This document shows, piece after piece, positions 22,247 through 31,859 of a stretch of DNA of 64,000 bases (position 1 is its first letter; every line of letters starts with the position of its first letter). The notes under the pieces are model-generated. The model had not been told where the DNA came from. It worked only from the letters and a program-made list of their open reading frames with translations, and searched no databases. Origin of the DNA: Telopea speciosissima (lineage: Eukaryota > Streptophyta > Magnoliopsida > Proteales > Proteaceae); NCBI RefSeq assembly GCF_018873765.1, contig NC_057924.1:12425001-12489000 (forward strand). The letters are read 5' to 3'. The translations under genes were made by a program, and so were the position numbers.

Positions 22247-22675
22247 GAAAATGTTGTTTGGACCTCTAGAGTCTGCACTCATGTGCTACCTAATGGGAGT
22301 GTGCGCACAAGCATCGACCTAGGCGGGATTTTCGTTTTTACATGAGGACAAGGTGGTATTTTCCAAGGGAGCAAGACGATATTGTGTCTAGGCGCAGGAC
22401 GACAGGAGCCATGCGGAAAATAATCCTCTCCAATTCCCTAGAAGTGTGCAGTGCGGTAGTTTAGGGTGGAGATGTCGACACCTGGCAGCTCGGACATCAA
22501 AGATGTCGAGCTCGAGAAGGGAAAAAAAAGGGAAATCAATGAGCTCGGACCATTGGATGTTCAAGATGCCAAGTGTCAACATTTCTAAACTACCGCACTG
22601 CACACTTTAGAGAATTGGAAAGGATTAAAATCCAGAACCATGCTGGCCATGCGACTAGGTAGTGTTATTTTTTCA
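22247..22675. repeat. GGG(A/C)AAGA-end MITE interrupted by a second MITE
   Basis: Outer element: the left part 22247-22413 (gggcaagaaaatgttgtttgg ... ggcgcaggacgacaggagcc) resumes after 22633 with gaaccatgctggccatgcga and a gtagtgttatttttt end. Uninterrupted relatives lie at 26308-26491, 33726-33895 and about 50917-51070. The interruption is the MITE at 22414-22633, so this is a nested insertion. Confidence 0.65.
22414..22633. mobile_element. GGAAAATTATC-family MITE, nested copy
   Basis: The left end ggaaaataatcctctccaat mirrors the right end attggaaaggattaaaatcc. The arms continue into gtgcagtgcggtagttta / taaactaccgcactgcac. Flanks ggagccatg and agaaccatg are probable diverged 9-bp duplications. 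It has inserted into the older repeat at 22247-22675. Confidence 0.75.
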
Positions 22676-23072
22676 AGTTTTTTAATTACTATCTTGCCCA
22701 TTGTTTTATGATAAAATTATGAAAAGAGAAGAAGGTTAATTTAGGAAGAAAATGGATAATATATATATATGGGTTGATGATTTGCTAGGTGGATTAAACC
22801 ATCGTCCCACATGTTTGCTCATATTCTAACAACAATGTCCCAACATTCCATTAATTTGTCGTTGGAATTATAATTTTTTTATTAATAATAAAGATTCCTA
22901 TGGAGCCTTATGCCTTTATGGGTTATGGTACAGACCAAGAGACAGAATCTTGGTCTTTTATGTAGAGGGTCATGATTCTAATAATGGAGGAGATGACTGA
23001 TGAGTTTCTTCCAAAGCTGGAGCTGGGAACATTTTCATTTTAGTTAAAGCTCATTAAAGCATGGTTTCAGGG

Positions 23073-23273
23073 TGGAAAATTATCCTCTCCAATTTCCTAT
23101 CCCGGCAGTGCGGTAGTGCTAGTGTGGATGTTCGACACGTGGCAGCTCAAATATTTAATGGTCTGAACTCATTGATTATGTTGAGCTCAGACCGTTGGAT
23201 GTCCGAGCTGTCACGTGTCGAACATCCATTGCCGCACTGTCGGGCTATAGGGAATTGGAGAGGATAATAATCC
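23073..23273. mobile_element. GGAAAATTATC-family MITE, second copy
   Basis: The ends ggaaaattatcctctccaat and attggagaggataataatcc are inverted. The interior ggatgttcgacacgtggcag is mirrored by gtcacgtgtcgaacatcc. It is flanked by gtttcaggg and gtttgaggg, a 9-bp duplication with one mismatch, as expected for Mutator-like transposition. Confidence 0.8.
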
Positions 23274-26200
23274 GTTTGAGGGTTGAGTATGTTTTCCAAA
23301 AACAAAAAAGGGATTAGTTCAACTCATTCCTCCTCCCCCACCCCCCCCCCAAATCGGATGTTAGAAATCCCTAGTCTCCCCCCTTAGCCGGCCTCTCTTC
23401 CTGGAGCTAGGACGCGGCCTTGGCTGCCCTCTTTGGTTGTCACCTTTAGTGGTCTATGGGTCCTTGGTTGGATTTGATAAAAATAAAAAAAAATAAAAAA
23501 AAAAAAAATAAAAAATAAAAAAAAAATAAAAAAAACTAGATATTCAATATAATTTTTAAGTTGGGAAAAGATTTCTTATGCTGCCAGTAGAGAAGGAATC
23601 AACACACCGCATCAATGGTTGTCTTGAAAAATGTATCATTTGATAGGATCCACATATTTGGAGGAAGAGAGAAAATCATAAGAAAAAGAAAAAACTATAT
23701 GGGAGGGGAATTGCACTCTGACAACGAGGGGAAATTTTTTTCAAATTTTAAATTTTATTTGAAATGGGCTTGGCCCATTGGGTTGGGCTACACTCCCACG
23801 TCTGATATGAATAGGGAAAGTGAGGGATTTATAGGTATTTGAGCACTCTCTTTTTAACGCTAGTTTTTTAAGATGAATTCTACCCAAGTCTCCAACTAGT
23901 GATATCAGAGTCAAGGTTGTGATAGGACCAAACTTGGAGCAATGTTGTGATCATTTTCCCTTTTAAAGATGGGAGGGTTAAGGGGGTTTAATAATTAATA
24001 TCTTTTCACAACAACAAGCATATAACTGGAGGGGCTCAAAGCAACAAATGACATGGTTCCGACCCATTTGGGAATCCAAGAGGAGGACTGTAGCCCGACC
24101 CAATCGACCAAGCCCATTTCAAATAAAATTTAAAAATACCCATTTGGGAACTCACGTGGGGGACTCTTATTTTAAATACTTCGAAAAAAAGCAAAACGTG
24201 ATTTTTTCCGACTTTTATTTTAAAAGCGTGGATTCAGGAAGAATTATTCGGTTCAACTAAATAATTCGCGAATAATTCGTGAACTTAAATAATTAGGTGT
24301 GGGACTATTTTTTCCGCCTTCCATATGAAACTTCCGTATCCTTGGCACATAGTTTGTAAAAGGATTTGTCTCAACTAATTAGTTGGTCCTCACAGTGGGG
24401 TTCCAGAAGGGAGAAGAAAAACGTGAGATATTAAAGATTCTATATTTCATTTTGGGTGCGTCTATTTGTAACCAAGAAGACTTTGTAACCGGACTTTCTT
24501 TATCCCTCAACTTAATGTGTTTTCCCTTGGATTGAGGGACAAATACTGTAATTTCACACTTAGTTGTTAAACCTCGTTTTTTTAAGCTCTTCCTCCCCGA
24601 TTATATCGTCGACGTGAAAACCCTCTCAACTCGCTGTGAGAACATTGTTGCAGAACTTAAAATTGTGAAACTCTAGGGAGAGAGTGAGGAGTGTGAAAGA
24701 TAGACATACAGAGAAGAAATTACTCTCTTCTGAAGCAAGCCTTTAATGGTGGAAATGTGATTCATGTTGGCCAACTAGTGATAGAAAGTCAAAACAGGGG
24801 AAGAAAAAGAGACAATTTGATGGATTCCTTGATCTTCATTTTGGGTGTGCTCCTTCAAAAAGTGAACTAAACGTATGCAAAATTGAAAAAATAAAAATAA
24901 AAAAAGCTGAGCTTTAGCGGATATCTCCACTTGTTATCTGCGTGAGTGAGATTGGGTTTTGAGGAGTATGGTCTGGATCATCTTTGGTCGGTTAAAAAAT
25001 GAAGGAAAAACTTGACAATAAAGAAAAAAAACTTATGGATTTTTATATTCAATAGCAGAGGTTGCAAGAGTTACGATGTCAATTTAGTTGTGATTTTTCC
25101 TAATTTAACTTCTTCTTTAGAAAGTGAGACGAAGATCTGTTTTTGAATGCAAATCAACTGGGTGGGGGAGAAGGGGGCATAGAGTTAAGGGGGAGGGTAG
25201 GGTAGGGTCGGGGACGGGGAGTTGCGATGGGAGCGCGGAGGAGTTTGTACAATATTTCGAGAAAATATCAAAGCTGAAGAGAGAAGTGGAATGGAAATCA
25301 ATTCAAACGCGTACGAAACGGTGATGCAACCCAGACACGATACAACTGTGAAGAATCATAAAGACAGGGACAATGAATAGAACTATGGTAATGGGAGTTG
25401 CCCGGTCACCACCATGTCGTTCTTCTCGTTCTAAGTATCAGGGGTTATCAGTTGTTTCATCTTGTACGAAACCGATAAGTTGCAGGTGACAACGGGTTTA
25501 GGATGGGCGTAGGAAGCCGTAGGAAGCCGTAGGAGAGCAGAGAGGGGTAGGAGGGAGGGACGGAGGGAGAGAGGAAGCCAGCCGAACTGCAGAACCCCGG
25601 GAAGGGAGGGGCCAGAGCTGGAGCTGGAGATGGAGAAGAAAATTTACAAAAAACGCCCTATCTTAAAACGTTGGTGAATGGTGTGGGGGTGGGTAAATAT
25701 GTCCGATTACTGTGTTGTAATCGGATCGGTTACAAACTGCTTTACCCTTTCATTTTATCTTATTTATTTTGCTTTCACAGTTATAATTGTAGATCTGAAT
25801 GGGTGATATGAGGAGTGTTGAAGGGATGGATAGTTTTTGCTATGGTGGTTGTGTTTAGAAGAAAGCAGCCTTCAATGTGAAAGAAAGAACCACAAGGCAA
25901 ATTTGCGGGGAATCCACTAAAATCAACTTTTCTCAAGTTTTGCCTAAAATTTGAGATTTACAACAAGAATCAAAGAAAAAAATATCACTTGAAGTAATAT
26001 GTTACCTCACAAGCATCAACTAGATGATGTGTCCTCGCCCCCCCCCCCCCACAAAAAAAAAAAAAAAAAAAAAAACCTCCCAATAGCTTGGAGAAACAAT
26101 CAAAAGCATAAACACCAATTTTGATTTTCCAGTTAAATCAAGTGCGTGGGAGAATAGAAAATGGCCTCAAGAATGACCCAAATGTTAGAGAAAACTCTTG

Positions 26201-26307
26201 TAGAAATTTTACACTACTTTTTCTCCTAGATAATTTGAAAACCCTTGAGTTTACTTCTCAAAAAGGCTTGTCTGTCTCTCGATTCCCCAAACCTGTATAT
26301 TTCTCTT
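23274..26307. other. Intergenic, no gene recognised
   Basis: Contains an A-rich low-complexity tract (23480-23537), a poly-C run (23339-23350), and a poly-C/poly-A junction (26037-26075). Purine-rich stretches occur at 25160-25240 and 25500-25640. Several ccaatc/gcccatt words at 23760 and 24110 are inverted relative to each other (tggcccattgggttggg / cccgacccaatcgacc), suggesting the ends of another decayed inverted-repeat element (about 23730-24135). No supported exon. Confidence 0.4.
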
Positions 26308-26491
26308 GGGAAAGAGATCACTGTCTGGTCCTCTAGAGCTTGCATGCACACTGGCCAATGGGAACGTGAATGCAAGCATCAACCTGGGCAGGATTTCCAC
26401 CTTTCCATGGGGTAGTGCGGTTTTTTTATTTTTTTGCATATTTCTGTGTCAAGGCACAGCAACCATGCGACCAAGTAGCGTTCTTTTCCCC
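26308..26491. repeat. GGGAAAGA-end MITE
   Basis: The left end gggaaagagatcactgtctg and the right end gtagcgttcttttcccc are inverted at their tips. Flanks atttctctt and attttgctt match at 7 of 9 positions. It shares the interior (gcaagcatcaacctgggcag) with the repeats at 22247, 33726 and 50917. Confidence 0.6.
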
Positions 26492-27198
26492 ATTTTGCTT
26501 TTAGAAAACTCTACTTAACTCCTGTAAAAAGTGACTCTTGGTCTTGTACAACCAATTAAAGAAAAGTGGGCTGACCCTCAAATGGGGCTGGATTCCACAT
26601 GGACTAGCTTAAAAAGGTTGAAAATAATAGAACAAATGCCCAAGCCCATCTGGGTATTGTTGAAAATATTTGTGTTCTTTCCATATTGTTTCTGCTGCTC
26701 TGTATTATTAGTTAGGGAGTTATAGTGGGTGAAGTTCTTAGCTGCCATTGTTGTGATTTCAAGCTTACTAGTGTGCTTCATCTCTACTAAAAGCACAGGT
26801 TCATGTGTGGTGAACAATCCAATGTGCTTCCCTAGCGATTATGCAAACTCAATAACTCATGTTAGGCCCAAACTAGTCATATTGACCACCCACTCTGCCA
26901 TTCAGCCCATTAGGCTGGGCCTAGAGCCCAGAGGCCCACTCCTTTATTAAATCATTGGTGTTTATTTTTGGTCAAGGGCCAAAGGCCTCAATGGTGGTGA
27001 TGTTTTCAAATTCTTGTCCTTCAAAGGTTGTGTTAAAGTTGAGGGGGAAATTTGCAGGAAAGTGAAGCTTGTTGGAGGGTCCAACCCAAAATCTTGAAAG
27101 TATTAAGTGAAATAAGATCCTCAAGTGCACGACGGCACCAAGGATTTAAACAAACCAATGTGAGACTATAGCTCTCTAACTCCAAAGTCCAAGTCTCA
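26492..27198. other. Intergenic, no gene recognised
   Basis: Nothing with splice or coding support. The open frame 26729-26950 would start at a GTG and has a hydrophobic N-terminus, but I see no family resemblance and the context is repetitive. Confidence 0.4.
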
Positions 27199-27356
27199 GG
27201 AAAATTATCGCCTCAAGTACCAGGGGCGGTCCAGTGCGCATCGTGCTGTGCAGCATTATCGATGTGTGCACAGTAGGCCCCACTGTGCACACATGGATCG
27301 TGCTACGCCGCACGATGAGCACAGGATGCCCCTAGTACTGGGGGCGATAAAGATCC
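27199..27356. mobile_element. GGAAAATTATC-family MITE, foldback
   Basis: The left end ggaaaattatcgcc mirrors the right end ggcgataaagatcc. The arms continue through agtaccaggggcg / cccctagtact and the gcatcgtgctgtgc / gcacgatgagcac blocks. It is flanked by ccaagtctca (27189-27198) and ccaagtccca (27357-27366), a 10-bp duplication with one mismatch. Only the terminal ~11 bases resemble the copies at 22414 and 23073; the interior is different. Confidence 0.78.
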
Positions 27357-27446
27357 CCAAGTCCCAACATACTCGATGAGGGTCTTAGCTGATTGTAACA
27401 AGGACTTTAGTTAAAATCCATTGGCCTACAGATAGAGGGGGTAAAA

Positions 27447-27605
27447 TATAATATGGGAGTGTTTCCTCTAGGGACGCCACTAGGAAACACCCAATGACTA
27501 CCCTTAAAAAAAAATTTTCATGGGGTAGAGAGGTCAGTTCAGGGGATGGGAGGAGAGAGATAAACACAAGGGGGCGTTAGCATAGGCTACACTCCCGAAC
27601 AAAAA
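27447..27605. repeat. Diverged relative of the 9.7-kb foldback MITE
   Basis: Starts gggagtgtttcctctaggg. Its right end carries gcataggctacactcccg, the block seen in the 9.7-kb element. A gggatgggaggagagagata block lies before that. The left half is too diverged to set borders. Confidence 0.4.
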
Positions 27606-27871
27606 TCTTTTTTTCCATATAATTTATCTTTCCTATTCCTAGAGAGAGAGAGAGAGAAATCAATGAGATTCCAATCTAAGAGTCGAGAAGGCCTTGAAAC
27701 ATGACTTACCTCTTCAAACATTCAAGGTTCTTTTGTAAATGGAAACGGGTATAGATGTCAAAATCTAGCATGAACCAGTTAAACCAGTCCGAACCAAACC
27801 GATATAACCCAATACCATACCAAAACTTAAAAAAAATATATCTTTTTAATAATTTTGCATACATATAGGAC

Positions 27872-28141
27872 TAGGGATGTAAATGAATAGCCGAAATCCG
27901 TTTCCGAATTCGTGTCCGTATCCGTTTAGCACTATCCGAATCCGTCCGAAAGCTAAACGGATACGGATACGGATAGGCTATAGCTATCCGAAAAGTTATA
28001 TTTACATGTAAACGGATAAAATATCCGATCCGTATCCGTGTCCGTATCCGTTTAGCACTATCCGAATCCGTCCGAAAGCTAATCGGATGCGGATGCGGAT
28101 ATAGCACTATCCGAGCCGAATCCGATCCGTTTACATCCCTA
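27872..28141. mobile_element. hAT-type MITE, perfect 8-bp TSD
   Basis: The ends tagggatgtaaa and tttacatcccta are perfectly inverted. The flanks are identical: tataggac at 27864-27871 and 28142-28149. The interior consists of repeated gtatccg/cggatac words, including a near-duplicate phrase with agcactatccgaatccgtcc at about 27929 and 28053. An 8-bp duplication and this terminus are typical of hAT elements. No transposase. Confidence 0.85.
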
Positions 28142-28152
28142 TATAGGACCTG

Positions 28153-28755
28153 CATGATAACACTTCTATTTTTGGGCCATAATTCTATTCCAAAAATGAT
28201 TTCTGTTATTGGGCCAAATTTTTGGGCAAAAAAACACGTTTGGTAACACATAATAATTTCTATTTCTAGGCCCAAAGGGAAACATAAACGCGTTTGTTAT
28301 GCACAATCATTTCTATTTCTAGAACTTCTATAAAATTAAAAAAATGTCACTAAATACCCAATAATTTGGTGGAGGTGGGGGTGATGGTGGTGGTGGCGGT
28401 GGAGGTAGTGGTGGAGGTAGTGACGGTAGTGGTGGAGGTAGTGACGGCGTCGATGGTGGTGGTTGAAGTTGCATTAGAGGTGGTGTTTTAATTTGAACAT
28501 GAAATTACTTCTTTGCCCATCAAATTAAGCATGAACTCATTAAAGAACAACTCCCCCCTCTTATTTATTCCTTGTGTGTCTAGGACAGAGAAGCTTCAAA
28601 TTGAAGCTTTTTTTTTTCTATTTTTCAGCAACTTTTTTGTCCCAGTTTATTCCCAGGAACAAAAAAATGAACCGATGTTGCCAAACAGATTTCTCTTATT
28701 TTTTTGTTCCCAAGAATTAAAAACAAAGAAATAGAGAAACAAAAGTGTTATCATG
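28153..28755. mobile_element. Inverted-repeat element with internal GGT/GGA tract, copy 2
   Basis: Left end catgataacacttctat; right end caaaagtgttatcatg. Subterminal ttctatttctag words are mirrored by aaagaaatagagaaac. The interior holds a (ggtggaggtagtgacggt)-like tandem tract (28365-28468). Layout as in 17785-18177. It lies three bases from the target duplication of the hAT MITE. Confidence 0.6.
28365..28468 (+). repeat. GGT/GGA minisatellite
   Basis: Tandem variants of agtggtggaggtagtgacgg (two clear copies near 28408 and 28426) flanked by ggtggtggtgg runs. Strongly strand-biased for G, so it could form G-rich secondary structure. Confidence 0.75.
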
Positions 28756-29252
28756 TTGGCCCATATACGTCAAACGAAAAACCGGACCAATGCTGAAATT
28801 ACCAAACCATAATTGTTTAATTCACCTTATTATTTGCGAATACAAGGAATATACCAAAACGGTCTTGCTGAATCGACAATAAAGTGTCATGGAATGCCAA
28901 GTCAGAAAGAAGAACAAGATGATTGTAAGTATATAAGAGGGTCCACGTTGGCAACCTCTTGTTATCAAGATTTTGCTGACATGGAACGACTAGATAATCT
29001 AATCACATCACATGATATCTCTCTCTATCTCTCCCTCCCTCGCTGTCCGTTGTCTAGTTGGGCCAATAATTATGGGACGCCCCACGCTGCATCGTATCTC
29101 TTCGGGCGTTGAGCCCAGAAAAAGAGGCCCACCATTTATAATATCTTTCTCTAAAGTCTCAACCGTTCCGACCAAAGTAATCCAAAGAAGAAGAAAGCAA
29201 AAAAATCTCAGAAGGAAATCCGAAACACAAAATCTGATTGGGTGGAAGAAGC

Positions 29253-29286
29253 CGACGTGGAGGTTCTCCGGCGATAATTACCTTAT
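29253..29286 (+). promoter_or_regulatory. Candidate light-response module upstream of POR
   Basis: A CGACGTGG ACGT-core element at 29253-29260 is followed at 29273 by gataattaccttatc, an inverted pair of GATAA/TTATC I-box motifs. An ATTGG (CCAAT on the other strand) lies at 29238. G-box plus I-box pairs are characteristic of light-regulated plant promoters. It lies about 140 bases upstream of the TATA box. The function is inferred. Confidence 0.5.
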
Positions 29287-29424
29287 CCTCCCCTTCCCCC
29301 ACGGTCCACCATATCCCTCTCTGCAAATTGCAGAGCAACCTTCAGACTTGATTTGTTTGCTCATATATCTATCCTATCTGCTCTCCCGTGCCTTAACGGT
29401 TCCACCTCCTTCAAATCTTTCCTG

Positions 29425-29432
29425 TATAAATA
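29425..29432 (+). promoter_or_regulatory. Putative TATA box of POR
   Basis: TATAAATA in a pyrimidine-rich context, 85-92 bases before the start codon, which leaves room for a leader of about 60 bases. Confidence 0.7.
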
Positions 29433-29516
29433 CATAAATTCAATTTGCAGCTCCTCATTCCCTCATCTCACTCTCACCGTCTCAAGGTCGACACAGAACT
29501 ACTGATAGGATCGCCC

Positions 29517-31680
29517 ATGGCTCTCCAGGCTGCTTCTTTCCTTCCCTCTGCTTTCTCTGTCAACAAAGAGGTCTGCTAACTAATTCCTGGGTACCCTTTA
29601 TCTTTAATTCTTCTTTTGCATTCTACTAATTCATCTGGGTTCTTTTTGTTCTTTTTTGATGAATGTTTGCAGGGCAAGTCCAATGTATCTCTGAAGGACA
29701 CGGGTTTCTTTGGGATTTCACTCTCTGACCATCTCAAATCTGATTTCAAGCCTCAATCCATAAGAACAAAGGTACCACATTTCAATTTCTTTTCTGCTTT
29801 TCTTGTACTTGTATGCAATTGCTTCTGGTTTCAGAAATTAAAAAGTTAAGCCCCACAATGGGGAAAGATGGAACTTGTTTCTTACTGTTGGGAATCTTCA
29901 AATGTAAAGGAACAGTGGTTTTAAAATTTATAAGAAAAATAATTGGTGGCTGGAAAAGCAAAATTCATAAAGTGACAACCATCATATGAGATGAATCTGT
30001 TATTTAAGTTGTGAATTCAGATTTTAGACTATCCATTAAAGGGGGGGAAAGAGTGAATTCAGACTCTGGAATGGGCCATAGTTGTAGTGAATATATGAAC
30101 CTCAGATACAGTCTCAAAGTATGAAAACCTACCTCATTAGAAGGAGAGAATTCATGAATGTAACGAGGAAAGAATGGCTGTTTAATCCTCAGGTGTTAGA
30201 GTTTAGTTATGCCCAGAGCTTGCATCACTAGAACACAAGAGTATTTTGGTATTGCCTAATTGTGTTCCTTGCATCACTTGGCTTTGGTTTGTCTATCCAT
30301 GATATCAATGAAATTAACTTGCAGAGGGAATTCAATCAAAACAAGCAATCAGTTGGAGCTGTCAGAGCTCAGACGGCAGTAACAACTCCGGCAATAAACA
30401 GGGCCACACCAGAAGGGAAGAAAACCTTGAGAAAGGGGAGTGTGATAGTCACTGGAGCCTCATCAGGTTTGGGTCTTGCCACAGCCAAGGCTTTGGCAGA
30501 AACAGGGAAATGGCATGTAATTATGGCCTGCAGGGACTTCCTCAAGGCTGAGAGAGCTGCAAAATCAGCCGGCATTACTAAGGAGAATTATACCATCATG
30601 CACCTGGATCTTGCCTCCCTTGACAGTGTCCGACAGTTTGTTGATAACTTCAGGAGATCAGGGAGGCCACTTGATGTATTGGTCTGCAATGCTGCTGTCT
30701 ACCTACCCACTGCGAAGGAGCCTACATTCACCGCGGAAGGTTTTGAGCTGAGTGTGGGAATTAACCACCTTGGACACTTCCTCCTATCTCGATTGCTGCT
30801 GGATGACCTGAAGGGGTCAGATTACCCGTCAAAGCGTCTCATAATTGTTGGTTCAATTACAGGTACTAACTTTCACAGTCATAAGTGTTGGGACTTGGGT
30901 AGAACTCATCCTTAAAAACTATCCATTAAAGAGAGGGTGCCCAAGTCCTTGGTTATTCACATTCGATGTGGGATTTTATTGCTTTTGCATGGAACCAAAA
31001 ACCAAAGACCCAAGACCCTCTACGACATCCCTAGTTAAACAAAGACACTGATTGTGATTTCTGTACTTCGTTGTGATTTTAGGAAACACAAACACCTTGG
31101 CTGGGAATGTACCTCCAAAGGCTAACCTTGGGGACCTCAGGGGACTTGCTGGAGGTTTGAATGGCCTCAACACCTCAGCTATGATTGATGGAGGAGATTT
31201 TGATGGGGCCAAAGCCTACAAGGACAGCAAGGTCTGCAACATGCTTACCATGCAGGAGTTCCACAGGCGTTTCCATGAGGAGACCGGCATTACCTTTGCA
31301 TCCCTCTACCCTGGTTGCATTGCTACAACAGGCTTGTTTAGGGAACACATTCCCATGTTTAGGCTTCTCTTTCCTCCCTTCCAGAAGTACATCACAAAAG
31401 GCTATGTCTCTGAAGAGGAAGCTGGCAAGAGACTTGCACAGGTCAGTAAAAGATCTATACTCACTGTAACAATCATAAGTTCAAGAGCATCAATCTTAAA
31501 CTCAATTTTTGGTTTCTTATTCAGGTTGTGAGTGATCCAAGCCTGACCAAGTCAGGAGTCTACTGGAGCTGGAACAAGGACTCAGCTTCCTTTGAGAACC
31601 AGCTGTCCCAAGAAGCCAGTGATGTAGAGAAGGCAAGGAAGGTGTGGGAGGTCAGCGAGAAGCTTGTTGGTTTGGCTTGA
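29517..31680 (+). CDS. POR: Light-dependent NADPH:protochlorophyllide oxidoreductase, chloroplast
   Basis: Five exons with GT-AG borders: 29517-29570, 29673-29771, 30325-30862, 31083-31441 and 31525-31680. Together they give 402 codons (401 residues), the usual POR length. The enzyme reduces protochlorophyllide to chlorophyllide with NADPH and light, in plastids. Residues 1 to about 65 are serine-rich and basic, fitting a transit peptide. The Rossmann motif TGASSGLG is at 94-101, a CNAA motif follows, and the catalytic YKDSK has Tyr276 and Lys280. The conserved C-terminus (KLVGLA) is present. Start: the first ATG after the TATA box, giving the MALQAAS start common to POR. Intron 3 carries a short repeat (gggtagaactcatcc) also seen near 15.5 kb. 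I cannot decide between PORA, B and C types. A broken copy of the last exon lies at 49869. Confidence 0.97.
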
Positions 31681-31845
31681 ATGAACAACCGGGGATGAGG
31701 TTTCTCTTACTGGTGGATCTTCGCCTTGAAAGGGGGACCAAGAAACATTTAGCTCCAGATGATTATGCTCACCATGAATGTCTGTGTGCTCTTGTATGCA
31801 AAATTCCTCTTTGTTGAAGTAGAAAATTTTGAATTGCCTGGAGAC

Positions 31846-31851
31846 AATAAA
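31846..31851 (+). other. Polyadenylation signal of POR
   Basis: AATAAA, 166 bases after the stop codon. The same signal and surrounding sequence recur in the duplicated fragment near 50200. Confidence 0.7.
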
Positions 31852-31859
31852 ATCACTCG

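Noticed and set aside
26729-26950. Small secreted-peptide-like frame
   Set aside because: A hydrophobic N-terminus followed by two cysteines looked like a signal peptide, but the start is GTG, there is no TATA box or conserved cysteine pattern, and it sits among repeats.
28365-28468. Possible glycine-rich protein coding segment
   Set aside because: GGT/GGA runs could encode poly-glycine, but there is no start, splice signal or extended frame, and it lies inside an inverted-repeat element.
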